Below, one piece after another: positions 1-9,539 of a stretch of DNA of 64,000 nucleotides. How positions within the stretch are numbered: position 1 is the first letter of the stretch; the number at the start of each line of letters is the position of its first letter. The stretch comes from Mycosarcoma maydis (lineage: Eukaryota; Basidiomycota; Ustilaginomycetes; Ustilaginales). A program made the translations under genes and the position numbers. Below the pieces are notes generated by a model. That model saw nothing but the letters and a program-made list of their open reading frames with translations, was not told the origin of the DNA and did not search any database. The stretch covers positions 620,001 through 684,000 of the forward strand of contig NC_026480.1 of assembly GCF_000328475.2 (NCBI RefSeq), read 5' to 3'.

Positions 1-125
1 CTCCGAAATCGGAGCATGCCGCATCTTCGACTGCATTCGAATCTCTAGCCACACAATGCCAGGGCTCTGAGAGTCCGCCTGTACCTCACGAAAATGATGA
101 CGATACTGACGCTCACAGAGTACAG

Positions 126-1682
126 ATGATTCTCAGAATCAAAAGAAAACGCAACCAAGATCCCGTAGATGCCCTCATCATTAAGCAGAATGAGCGCAGA
201 CACAAGCGCAGGTCTATGATACTGCCAAATGATGATGCAGATCCAGACTTCTCGCCAGACAGGAATGCGGAAGCTACAGCTAAGCAGCGCGGCGTTTTTC
301 GTCTGGCGGAAACCGTATCGCTCCAGTCGTTCTCAGACCCCATCGCAGCGCGTAGGCTCCATCAACGCATCTCGGCGCTAACCAAGTCGATCACGGTTGG
401 TCCAAGCACCAAGCCTCTGATGCCTTCGAAACTCGCTCAGAGCGTCTCATCACCTTCGCTTAGCCAAACCGCCGTTGAGCAGCGATTCGAATCATCTTGG
501 AGCAACGACGATGAATCAAGCGGTCCATCGACGTCGCGTGTCCATCGTTCACTCGGAAGTTCGGTGACCTCGCTTAATGCACCGACAGAAGCATCGCCTG
601 CGGCAACAACTACTTCTAGGCTCAAGGCGCTCGCGTCCGAGCAGATCGACCGCGATAAGGATCGTCGATCTCGCAGCAGCACGCCTTTGGGTATCCGCTT
701 CAAAGTCATCTCAAAGGATCATGCAGCTGGGAAAGGTCTCAGACGTTCTGGAAGCTCAGCGAGTCTCCGAAAATTGCCCAGTACCGCAGGGACAAGCCGT
801 CCCTGGCACACGCCAGTCGGGCCGCCCGTGATCCGGTCCAAGAAGGAAAACGAGGCAGAGGCCCTCTTTGGACGTATCATTGATGCAGAGACCGAGTCCA
901 TAGGCCCTGTACAAAAATCGACACGCGCAAGAGCTACGGCTGAAAAGCAGGCAAAGCAGGCAGTGCCCGCACAGCACGATGAGCAGATGGCCGGCCTCGA
1001 TGCCAAATTCGCCGAATTGCTCGGCGATTATCTGCGGTCAAACAATATTGAGCCCTCTCAGGATCTTGACAAGATTGCTCAAGGCGCTTCGCAGGAAGAT
1101 GTAGGTGAAGAGGCCGGTTTCGGACCTGTTACGGAAGCAGGCACGTTGCAAGTGGGAGCAGAAGGCGACGAGGATGATGAGGATGACTATGTATACGATG
1201 TATACTATCGAGACATGCTACCAACCAAAGCTGGCCCTCAAGGATCTGCAGAGACAGGTCTTCAACCAGCGCAAGTTGCTGGGCGAGAAAAGGGTGCCGC
1301 GGCTGGCTATACTGCTGTTCCGGACTCGATGGCTTTGCCCAGGGTATTGGGCGGAGAGGTGGTGCCTCCGGAATCAGCTGCTCTGACGCCCAACTGGTTC
1401 GCTGGTCTCGATTTTGCTGGACCCAACGCAGTGATTGCGTCACTTGAGGGCTTTGAGGACAGCGACGACGAGATTGAGCAGGTAGAGGACGACGGATTCG
1501 AAAGCTACGACGAAGGCGAAGACGAGGACAGCAACGACGAGGGCTTTTACAGAAACGACTACCCGGAGCAGGAGCTTCCAGAAGCCGACGAGGTCGATTT
1601 CGACTATGACGACGATGAGTTCGACGAGGATGAACACGATCAATACTGTGAGTGCGGACGAGCCGATTGCGTCGCTTTCTAA
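126..1682 (+). CDS. IWR1: Iwr1-type RNA polymerase II nuclear import factor, 5' end uncertain
   Basis: The product resembles Iwr1 (SLC7A6OS in animals), which binds assembled RNA polymerase II and directs its import into the nucleus. Two family hallmarks are visible. At the N-terminus is ILRIKRKR followed by DPVDALII. Near the C-terminus is YVYDVYYRD, then DSNDEGFYRNDYPEQE inside a strongly acidic tail. The middle (about residues 60-330) is Ser/Ala-rich and looks disordered. From the ATG at 126 the protein has 518 residues and ends at TAA. The frame stays open upstream to base 3, so the gene may start outside the window. Alternatively, a branch-like CTGACG followed by CTCACAG just before base 118 looks like the end of an intron, which would make the first exon lie further left. 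Identity is fairly sure; the start is not. Confidence 0.8.
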   Translation: MILRIKRKRNQDPVDALIIKQNERRHKRRSMILPNDDADPDFSPDRNAEATAKQRGVFRLAETVSLQSFSDPIAARRLHQRISALTKSITVGPSTKPLMPSKLAQSVSSPSLSQTAVEQRFESSWSNDDESSGPSTSRVHRSLGSSVTSLNAPTEASPAATTTSRLKALASEQIDRDKDRRSRSSTPLGIRFKVISKDHAAGKGLRRSGSSASLRKLPSTAGTSRPWHTPVGPPVIRSKKENEAEALFGRIIDAETESIGPVQKSTRARATAEKQAKQAVPAQHDEQMAGLDAKFAELLGDYLRSNNIEPSQDLDKIAQGASQEDVGEEAGFGPVTEAGTLQVGAEGDEDDEDDYVYDVYYRDMLPTKAGPQGSAETGLQPAQVAGREKGAAAGYTAVPDSMALPRVLGGEVVPPESAALTPNWFAGLDFAGPNAVIASLEGFEDSDDEIEQVEDDGFESYDEGEDEDSNDEGFYRNDYPEQELPEADEVDFDYDDDEFDEDEHDQYCECGRADCVAF

Positions 1683-1827
1683 GACGCTTTCACTGACCTT
1701 TGATACTTGTCCACCTGACGTACCTTTTTCTAGCTCTATCTGATGGAAGCTTCTGATCAGCTGCTTTGGCATTCCGCCTCTCGTCGGTATTCGCAGATTG
1801 CCGCAATGTTCTTGTGTCGACAACCCC

Positions 1828-1861
1828 GATTCACGATTCACGATTCACGATTCACGACTGT
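1828..1861. repeat. Tandem ATTCACG heptamers, four units
   Basis: Four exact head-to-tail ATTCACG units lie about 150 bp downstream of the IWR1-type stop codon. They belong to the dispersed heptamer family described under findings. Confidence 0.85.
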
Positions 1862-2750
1862 GACGTGCGGCTAGAGCGCTTGGACTTGCAACATCTCGAC
1901 AATCACGGAACGTTCTAGAGGAGAGATGAATGCCGACCGGCGAGGCTTATAAGCTCTGAGTACACTCAAACACAACCACCTAGATCAAAGTTGGCTGCGC
2001 GTCTGCGCAAGTGTAACCCTAGAGTCGACGCTTAATCGGCTCGAAGCGGGCTCTGCTATGGGTCGAACTCTCATCCTTGCTGGTCAGTGATTTGGTTTCA
2101 TTGTACTTAGTTTGATCACCAGCGTTGACATCCAAAGCAGCTCTGGCTGCCGAGTCTGAATCCTTTTCGCGTGTCGGGAAAGTGGGATCACGGTTTGTGA
2201 TTCACGATTTGTGACTGCCAGTGCTCCCAGCAGCTGAGAGAACTTTAACAAGTCGAAGATCGGGCCAGGGGCGTGGACCGGGCGTGGACCGTGGACAGAA
2301 AGGAGAGAGAAAAAGGTGGATTCCCGCTTCGGATCAGAAGCGATCTGATCGTAAGAAATCATCGCAGCGGAGGCAACCGTGAATCTTGAATTCGGTCAGG
2401 GGGGCGTGGGAGTCGTGAGTGTGTGATCCAGATGTGAGCACACGGATATTCCGCACCCTAAATCGTGAATACGGCGATGAACGGCTGCTAGATCGCTTGC
2501 AGTTCTGGAAGATTAGGTAGAAGTAGGTAATCTTTGGAGAAGCACATAGGTCTGGGACCTGCATCATCCACAGTCACAGAGAGAGTTACACCACTTGCAC
2601 GATTGGTGACTCGGGGATGAAGCATCTGTATCAAGGAGAAAAAAAAAGAAAGAAAAGAAAACTCGATGTAGAATCGACGTTGATGGCGCGTACAACAAAG
2701 CAGGAAGCTATGCACGAAGTAATCACGAATGACGGGCTGCTGTACAGTTC

Positions 2751-2762
2751 CTAAGTTAGTCG
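2751..2762. repeat. CTAAGTTAGTC dispersed near-palindrome, copy 1
   Basis: The 11-mer CTAAGTTAGTC is followed by GG and, three bases later, by an ATTCACG heptamer. Three more copies occur in the window, at 3225, 40597 and 43939, all intergenic. Confidence 0.7.
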
Positions 2763-3224
2763 GATCATTCACGATTCAAGTGTGATTTTTCTACTCCGCT
2801 GACGTTCTTTCCCAGGCTGGTTGTATTGCGTATTTCAAGCTGGTGGATGGACTTGCGTAATGTGTCCCGATTCGAAACAAATCACGAATGCAAAGATGTG
2901 GCTTACTGAATCTTTGGTTTGCGTATGAAGTTGACTGGTACAATGTGGATGTGAAGCGAGACACCGTTCGGTTCCGGTTCCGGCTCGAGTGGCTGTCCGC
3001 ATGGGATGTGGGTGCGCCGCTATCGTGACAATCACAGAATGGCACATCCAGGGCGTGCTCGAGTCGGACTTGAATGCAGCAAAGGTGTGTAGAGCGTTCT
3101 CGTTCATCTGCGCACACGCTATCCGTGCGGATGCTGTTGAGCGGGTAACGCCGTTGAAGCATGCTCAGGAAGGCTGAAACCATTGACCGGCAGCCAGCGT
3201 GTCCAGTCACGAGTGTCGCTTTGT

Positions 3225-3236
3225 CTAAGTTAGTCG
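3225..3236. repeat. CTAAGTTAGTC dispersed near-palindrome, copy 2
   Basis: This is the same 11-mer followed by G, as in copies 1 and 4. It lies just after a GTCACGAGTG variant of the heptamer family. Confidence 0.7.
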
Positions 3237-3275
3237 CGCCAACGTCAAAGTGGGAAAAGGAGAGGAGCAGCGCAG

Positions 3276-3326
3276 GCAAGCAAAGCAAGCAAAGCAGCAA
3301 AGCAGCAAAGCAGCAAAGCAAGCAAG
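3276..3326. repeat. AAAGCAGC/AAGCAAGC simple repeat
   Basis: An imperfect run of GCAAGCAA and GCAGCAAA units. It is low-complexity microsatellite-like DNA in the intergenic region, with no coding interpretation. Confidence 0.8.
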
Positions 3327-3473
3327 AAAAATGACATTCGTGATTTAGATCATTTGAGAGGGCGCGCGCGTGCCTGGTAGAGCCCAACCAGCAGACGAGC
3401 CAGTCGCCTCGCTTGTTGCAGCGTCTTATGCTTTTGGCTGTGCGAGGCGTGTCAAGAGAGACACAGTCACGAA

Positions 3474-3512
3474 TGAGAGACAGAGAGAGAGAGAAAGAAA
3501 GAAAGAAAGACA
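3474..3512. repeat. GA/GAAA purine repeat
   Basis: A run of GA dinucleotides passes into GAAA tetranucleotides. It is a simple sequence repeat upstream of the ras2-type gene. Any open frame crossing it translates to serine/leucine runs and is not credible. Confidence 0.8.
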
Positions 3513-4596
3513 GAATCACTGAAAGTGGGCGCGCTCACGCCACATGTCGAGTCGTGCAAAGCGTGTAATTCCGCTTGCGTCTCTGCATTCACAATTTTAG
3601 TTGCATGCCTGTGCATCAGTCTCTCTCTCACACTCTCTTCACTGACTCGCTGGTCAAAGCAAAGCACTCGGCTGACTCGCTGCTGACGGCTGACGGCTGC
3701 GACCGACGTATGTTAATCCGATTCATCACCCTGCTCGTCCACCGCTGCTACTTCTTTGTTCGTCACCATCATCCACACTCTATTAAGCTCCTCCGACCAC
3801 TTACTTGTGTTCTCTTGCTACCTTTACCGCGATAACAACCACAGCCAAACGCACACCGTTCAACGACGACAGCACCCGCCCTTTTATACCCATTCGGCCG
3901 CATCATCCGCCGTACACACACGCCGTCGGCTGTCTACCGACTCTACCAATTTCGCCTGTTTCCGCACGATCAAAGCGCCGACGCTACACGCTCTCGGCAT
4001 CCTTTGACGTTGGCGTCGACCCCGACCCCGACCAGGCTTTGCAACTCTCCTTTCGGACGTTGCTTGTGACGCGACAAATTTTGCACACACACAGCGCGGA
4101 GTCTCCATCGGCAGTCACGATCGACATCCAGGACGCAGTGCGGTGAGAGGTGAGGCTTCTCGAACAGCTTGCTGGACCATCGTTCTCGTTCTTTTTCGCA
4201 GCACACTTCGCAGCAACATCTCTTTGCTCGTACCTGCTCGTCCTCTGCGCAAGTGCCTCGGACTCATTCCAGTGTCGCCGTTCACGGACCCTCTCTCGCG
4301 AAAGTATCGGCCCGTGCTATCTCTCTATTGCACGCTTACGTTTGCATCCGCATCCGCATTCGTGTCCACGTCACGGTCTCGCCTCTCGCATTTGTCACGC
4401 TCCGGCTGACTAACAGGCGTTTTCTCGACCTGCCTCTCAGAGCTCCATCTCTTCGGTAGCAGGTGCACTCTCAGACGAGCATTGGTGACCAGTGTATTGA
4501 CGCTCGATTACCGTCCTTTACCGACTCGTGTCGTTCCGGTGTTCTCCATAGCCATTCGAGCATCGCCGCTTCACCCGTCCACTATACTTGCCTATC

Positions 4597-5175
4597 ATGA
4601 GTGGCAAAATGATGATCTACAAGCTTGTGGTGCTGGGAGATGGAGGTGTAGGAAAGACGGCGTTGACCATCCAGCTCTGTCTCAACCACTTTGTCGAGAC
4701 GTACGACCCGACCATCGAAGACTCGTATCGCAAACAGACCGTGATCGACGACCAACCATGCATGCTCGAAGTACTTGACACGGCTGGTCAGGAGGAGTAC
4801 ACTGCGCTTAGAGACCAATGGATCCGCGAAGGAGAAGGTTTTCTGCTCGTCTATTCGATCTCGGCGAGGGCGACGTTTGAACGTGTAGAGCGATTCCGCA
4901 GCCAAATCTCGCGCGTCAAGGACCAAGAGCCACATACAGTGCCCATCATGCTGGTTGGGAATAAATGCGACAAGGTGAATGAGAGGGAGGTATCAAGAGA
5001 GGAGGGGCAAGCGCTTGCGCATCGACTAGGCTGCAAGTTTATCGAATCGAGCGCAAAGACGTGTGTCAACGTCGAACGTGCTTACTACACCGTGGTTCGC
5101 ATGATCCGCGAACAGCGCGAAGGTACGGTAACGCACAAAAAGGAGAAGAAGAAGTCAAAATGCAATATCCTTTGA
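4597..5175 (+). CDS. ras2: Ras2-type small GTPase
   Basis: A 192-residue Ras-family GTPase, single exon. Visible motifs in order are the P-loop GDGGVGKT (residues 14-21), effector loop YDPTIEDSY, switch [14 protein letters not shown] for guanine specificity, and SAK. The tail has a polybasic stretch (KKEKKKSK) and ends in the CAAX box CNIL, predicting prenylation and plasma-membrane attachment. I start at the ATG at 4597 ([12 protein letters not shown]). The slightly longer frame from 4588 would begin at TTG. Having GDGG rather than GAGG in the P-loop, and starting MSGKMM, fit the fungal Ras2 subgroup that in Ustilago acts upstream of a MAP-kinase cascade in mating and filamentous growth. Ras1-type proteins of the same fungi look different at the N-terminus. 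The pathway role is family knowledge, not visible here. Confidence 0.93.
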   Translation: MSGKMMIYKLVVLGDGGVGKTALTIQLCLNHFVETYDPTIEDSYRKQTVIDDQPCMLEVLDTAGQEEYTALRDQWIREGEGFLLVYSISARATFERVERFRSQISRVKDQEPHTVPIMLVGNKCDKVNEREVSREEGQALAHRLGCKFIESSAKTCVNVERAYYTVVRMIREQREGTVTHKKEKKKSKCNIL

Positions 5176-5981
5176 AAGCAAGCCTCAACAGCACATCAGC
5201 AACAGCATATTGGCTCTTGCATTCTCTCGTTTGCCCATTTGGATAGCTTGATCGCACGATACCAGCATTTGCTCTCTTTACTTTTCTATTCCTTCTATGC
5301 GAGCGACAGCAATCAGGTGATGGATGCAGCGCTGCGCGTCTCGGCAGCCGACGTTGCGTTGTTTTGCAACCACAAACGCTAGCACGCTCGCACATGCCGT
5401 CGTCGCTGCCTTTGGCGCTGCCTCGGCACGGGCACAATCAATTTCACGCTCGTTGCAGCGCATTCGCTCCTCAACCGCATCACCCAGCTGCTGCCGCGTT
5501 TGGCACTCGACTCTGATTCCCGCTCCCCTCCATCGCGTCCCGAGTCCCCCCTCACTCTCTTCCCTCTTTACCACTTCTACATGTCACATACATTCATGTT
5601 TTGCCTCGCGCCGTTCTCGTGAATCTCACGCCGATCCTTTACTCACATTCGTTGCGCAGGTACATCCTTGGTCCAGTGCACGTCCAGGCCATCTCGAAGT
5701 CGATCTCAGCCTGATCGTGCGGTTGACAGTCTGGATGTCGAGCCAGAAAGCAACAGCACGCAGTCTCGTCGCTAGCCACGCGCACACTTTGGTGTTCGTT
5801 GTGCGTGAGATTCACGATCCACGATTCACACGATTCACAATCCATGATTCACGATTCACGATTCACGATTCACGATCGACAATTCATGATTCATGATTCA
5901 CGATTCACGATTCACGATTCACGATTGACGATTCACGATTCGTGATTGAGATCGAGTTGGAAAGAAACGCGCCAGCGTGAG
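5176..5981. other. Convergent intergenic region between the ras2-type and zinc-finger genes
   Basis: Both flanking genes end here, so it should hold two 3' untranslated regions and terminators. Nothing gene-like is convincing. The right-hand part is occupied by the densest heptamer array of the window (5809-5948), which ends only about 35 bp from the zinc-finger stop codon. Confidence 0.7.
5809..5948. repeat. Main ATTCACG heptamer array
   Basis: About 140 bp made almost entirely of a 7-bp unit. I count ten exact ATTCACG copies in two perfect four-unit runs plus singles, interspersed with one-base variants (ATTCATG, ATTGACG, ATTCACA). The right end flips to the inverse unit (ATTCGTG). The 7-bp period gives a 7-residue period in translation, which creates a false 190-residue open frame. 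Confidence 0.95.
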
Positions 5982-7916
5982 TTAGGTATTGACATCTCGA
6001 CTGGGCTTACGCCTAGCAGCCTGTTTCTCGCGCTTCGACCTGACCCTTTCGTCTGCCTTCTGCTTGGCCGCCTGTGCTCTCGCTCTGGCTCTTTGAGCCG
6101 ACTGCTCAGCCTTCTCTCTTGCCATGGCCACGCGTCTCGCCTCGGCCTCCTCCGCCGCCTGCTGCTTCAATCGCGCCACCACCCACGGATGCTTCTGCAT
6201 CCAGTGCCTCGTCCGATCGCGCTTGAAGTTGAACCCACGCGCTGAGAGCGCACACTCACCTTCGCGGCAGAAGTACCGTTGTACGCGTGGGAACTCGTGC
6301 ACCTGCTGGTGCTCGTTCAGGTTGTGCTGACTCGAAAATGTTTTCGTGCAGCCAGGATGGTGGCACATCAGTCGCGTGCCTGGGCTAGGCTTAGATCTGC
6401 TCGTGCGCATCGCATTGGCAGTGCTGGGCTTCGACCCTCTTGTTGTACTGTAGCTGCCAATCTCAGTGCTGTTGCCGACAGTTGTCGGAAAACCACCCGC
6501 TAGCAGACTGGTGGCTTGGCACCTCATCGAACGCTGCGGACGTGAACAGCTTTGGCTCTGCAGCTGCAGCTGCTGGTGCTGCACTGACAGAAGGTCGCAG
6601 TTCAAATCGGTGCGTTCAAGGCTCGCAACGATTGTTTCACCGTCACTGCTGGCCTCGCTGACTTCGAACGATATTTCCATCGCACTTGGATCCTGCGCGT
6701 TGTTCACATGCTCGACCGTCTCCTTGGCAGCGCTCGTGGTCTTCCGAGATGCCTCTGCGCTCTCCATGGTGTTTCGAGAAAGGGCACCAAACGCGGAGTT
6801 CATGACGTCCGCATCATGTCTAGTCGTTGAAATCGAACCCGAGATGTTGGTGGCGCTGTTGATCTGCGCAAGGGCTGATGAGTCGAGTGACAAGTCATCC
6901 ATACTGGTCTGACGAGAAGTGAGACATGCCAGAACCTTGTACGCGCTGAGAGTTGCTAAAGCTGCTGTGCTTGGCGTGACATCGGTCGAAGCAAGATCGA
7001 AATCGCGAACAGTCTGATCGTCGACCAATCCTGCAACAGGTGATAGCATAGAGCCAACAGACGGAGCAAACAGCGGCCCAAATGATTCGTTGCCATCAAA
7101 GACACTGCCAAATGGTACACCAGCATCGCTCATGTCGGCTATATCGATCATTGCGAACCAATCTTCGTTCGTCGCCAAGCTGGTCTCGGATGCCGTACTG
7201 GGCGAGAACAAGGTCGAGTCGGAGCACTGGTTCATCGTTTGTGGCAAGATGAAAGAATCGGCTGTGTGAGAAGAAGTTGCCTCTCGCTTGCAGTGAAATG
7301 CTTCGGCTGGACAAACGTCCAAGTCTTGAATGCGACCAGCGTGCTGCTGCCCCTCATACTGTTGACAGCTCCCTGTGGAGCTAGCCGACGCGACCATCGA
7401 GAGCTCGCTCTCTTCTGGCATGTAATGTACGTTGGCCTGGTTGGTCGTCATCGGTCCAGATACATCACCACTGACTACGATTGTGTTCGTCATGGCATTG
7501 ACCGAGGCGAGAGTCTGATCCGTACTTTCTGCTTGCATCGAAGCGTTGGATGCCAATAGCTGGCACGCCAGAAGCGTATTTCCGTCCTCGACAGAAAGAG
7601 ACTCGGCGAAGGGATCGACGAGCATCGAATCGGGAACCGTACATGACCGGGTTGACTGGCTAGGTACGATAGGCGGCCTGAGGAGAAGACCGTCGACGAC
7701 GCTACTCGCTGGCTTGCATGATGATGGAGGCGTGTTCAGTGTGGCCAGCTCAGGCGGACGGTCGCGGACCTTGCCGGGCGGACGGTTCAACACACTGATG
7801 GCTCTAGCCACCAGGCTCGATTCGTTACCCCTAAAAGCGTGATGTGAACCAGCCATAGGCCAGAAAACTTGATCATAATTTTGTAGCAGACCGAGTGGGT
7901 TAAGGCGGGTCGACAT
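5982..7916 (-). CDS. C2H2 zinc-finger protein, putative transcription factor
   Basis: A 644-residue protein whose C-terminal fifth carries two C2H2 zinc fingers (about residues 518-577). Finger 1 is canonical: C-x4-C-x12-H-x3-H around CHHPGCTKTF. Finger 2 begins CREGEC and has a longer spacer to HWMQKH, so it is atypical. A highly basic Ala/Arg/Lys helix-rich segment (about 578-640) follows and could form a coiled coil or nuclear localisation signal. The first 500 residues are Ser/Thr/Ala-rich without a recognised domain, as in many fungal activators. I start at the ATG at 7916 (MSTRLNPLG). A longer frame to 7973 would need a TTG start. The exact regulator was not recognised. DNA binding is inferred from the fingers only. 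Confidence 0.85.
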   Translation of the reverse strand: MSTRLNPLGLLQNYDQVFWPMAGSHHAFRGNESSLVARAISVLNRPPGKVRDRPPELATLNTPPSSCKPASSVVDGLLLRPPIVPSQSTRSCTVPDSMLVDPFAESLSVEDGNTLLACQLLASNASMQAESTDQTLASVNAMTNTIVVSGDVSGPMTTNQANVHYMPEESELSMVASASSTGSCQQYEGQQHAGRIQDLDVCPAEAFHCKREATSSHTADSFILPQTMNQCSDSTLFSPSTASETSLATNEDWFAMIDIADMSDAGVPFGSVFDGNESFGPLFAPSVGSMLSPVAGLVDDQTVRDFDLASTDVTPSTAALATLSAYKVLACLTSRQTSMDDLSLDSSALAQINSATNISGSISTTRHDADVMNSAFGALSRNTMESAEASRKTTSAAKETVEHVNNAQDPSAMEISFEVSEASSDGETIVASLERTDLNCDLLSVQHQQLQLQSQSCSRPQRSMRCQATSLLAGGFPTTVGNSTEIGSYSTTRGSKPSTANAMRTSRSKPSPGTRLMCHHPGCTKTFSSQHNLNEHQQVHEFPRVQRYFCREGECALSARGFNFKRDRTRHWMQKHPWVVARLKQQAAEEAEARRVAMAREKAEQSAQRARARAQAAKQKADERVRSKREKQAARRKPSRDVNT

Positions 7917-9539
7917 AAGTCGAAAAAAATGTACAGCTTTCAGGACGAGTTCCAAAGATTCTGCAAGCTCCAAAAGGTTCCCCTTGGGGGGCAGCTGGGA
8001 GGTGCCAAAGGGAGAGTGTTCCGAAAAGAGAAGAGCTGTGAGTCAAAAGAGAGATTGTCCGGGTGTTTGCGTTGTTCGAAAATGGCGAGCATCGAGCAAG
8101 CGGAGAGTTTTATGCGTGGCGACGGTAAGCCGTTCAAGAGGGTTTGAACTCCAGCACCAGAAGTCCGTCGGATCATCGCCATCTGTGAAAGCGATTAGGG
8201 GATCATAGAATGTCTGCTTCTGCCATTCTCCCGCCTGTTGGGTGTGTTTACCCGAGAAGAGGACAGTAGAAGCTGTCAAAAGAGAACGCACTGGACTCCT
8301 TGATGGTTTGTGTTACCTCGTCAATCAAGCCTTTCTCGTGTCATTCAATCTCGCTTGAAAGTTAAAATTCTGATTCCGTACGATGATGGGCCTGATTCTT
8401 GACGCTACCATTGACACGGCAGGTTTGGAAAGATTCTTGGTGCCATCGATGAGACTGCTCTGTGTAGGAAAGTTGGCCAAGTCTAGACCCCCATGGATTG
8501 TGAGAGGCTGTTTAGGTCAGTGACAAGGTTAATGAAGGGGAATCCGAAATGCAGCATCTTGGAAGAGCTCGCATAGATGTACAAAGTGCCAAGCAGACTG
8601 GATCATGGATGCATAGTAGATAACGGAGGGTGGGCTAGGTTGAAATCGCGAGGAGTCAAGCATTCAGGTTTGGCTCAAGCTCTTTCCCGAGCTTTTGAAC
8701 AATGGATCGCCGTTGTGATACGGAGAGGTGATGTGAGGTCGAAGAAAGTTGGCTGAAGAAGGCGTAGCTGTAATGAATCTGTTGATGAGGTGAGATGAAC
8801 AAGCTAAGCTGTGGGTCTAGAAGCTCAGCCGGTGGCTACGTGGTTTGAGTCAAGCTAGTTGCTTCTTTCAGAAAGTTTGTGCGCAAAAGTTTCGCTTAAG
8901 GCGGCTTTGCTTCAGTCGTGAGTCGCTGATGCGATTCGTTGGCCTAGTCTACGAGCGTCATGGCTGGTTCATCTTTGCCGGTCTTGTGCGACCAGAAGTC
9001 TGCTAGCACATGAGACCATGTACTCCTGACTTAACCCGACGCAGCGCTGTCTTGCTCCCAGTCTCATCAACAAGAAACACACGAAGCTTACTGAACGATA
9101 CGCGATAACGCGACACACAGGTCCAAATCACGAATCAGCATGCACAATCACATCGCAACTCCTCTGTTTGCACACATCGTCATCCTTGGCGCACAACTTT
9201 CTCTTCTGTCGCGTCCATCACGTATGCATTCTCCCACCAAACCCAACGACGTACTCCAGTGCAAACCAAACTTGTTCAGTCTGCGAGGTTCCAGCTGGTC
9301 GCTTGCCGGAGCCTCTTCTTCAAGCCTTCCGTCGGAATCAGCGCTTGTGTAGCGTTGTCCTACCTTTTATCTCACTGGATTCCGTAACTTCCTGCAACAG
9401 CGCTTTGTTCGCATCAACAGGGATTCGTAAAATTCTTGTCATTGTCTATGTGCTCTGCAGAGCCAGAGACAAGACTACTCGAGCGATCGCGTTTGGCCAA
9501 AGTGGCTAATAACGTGGTCAAACAAAGCACTGGAAAATC
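7917..9539. other. Long upstream region of the zinc-finger gene (1.6 kb)
   Basis: This lies between the zinc-finger start and the VTA1 stop. No open frame looks coding. It probably holds a long promoter and leader for the zinc-finger gene, a pattern common for regulators in smuts, plus the VTA1 3' end. A single AATCACGAATC heptamer pair is at about 9126. The right third is pyrimidine-rich. Confidence 0.55.

Larger units (their letters stand above)
1683..4596. other. Intergenic region and long ras2 upstream region (2.9 kb)
   Basis: No convincing gene is seen. The first half carries scattered ATTCACG/CGTGAAT heptamers, including four in tandem near 1829-1856, and two copies of CTAAGTTAGTC at 2751 and 3225. 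Simple AAAGCAGC-like and GAAA repeats lie around 3276-3326 and 3474-3512. From about 3600 to 4596 the strand is pyrimidine-rich with short TC runs, which fits the promoter and 5' untranslated leader of the ras2-type gene that follows. Confidence 0.6.

Noticed and set aside
2791..3519. 242-codon open frame on the minus strand
   Set aside because: It crosses purine and AAAGCAGC simple repeats, starts in a low-complexity Ser/Leu run and shows no family resemblance.
5324..5896. 190-codon open frame on the plus strand
   Set aside because: Its C-terminus is the translation of the heptamer array (IHDSRFT period), and it lies between two gene 3' ends.
5809..5948. CRISPR-like or direct-repeat array
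   Set aside because: Units are 7 bp without spacers, in a eukaryotic genome; it is a minisatellite-type array.
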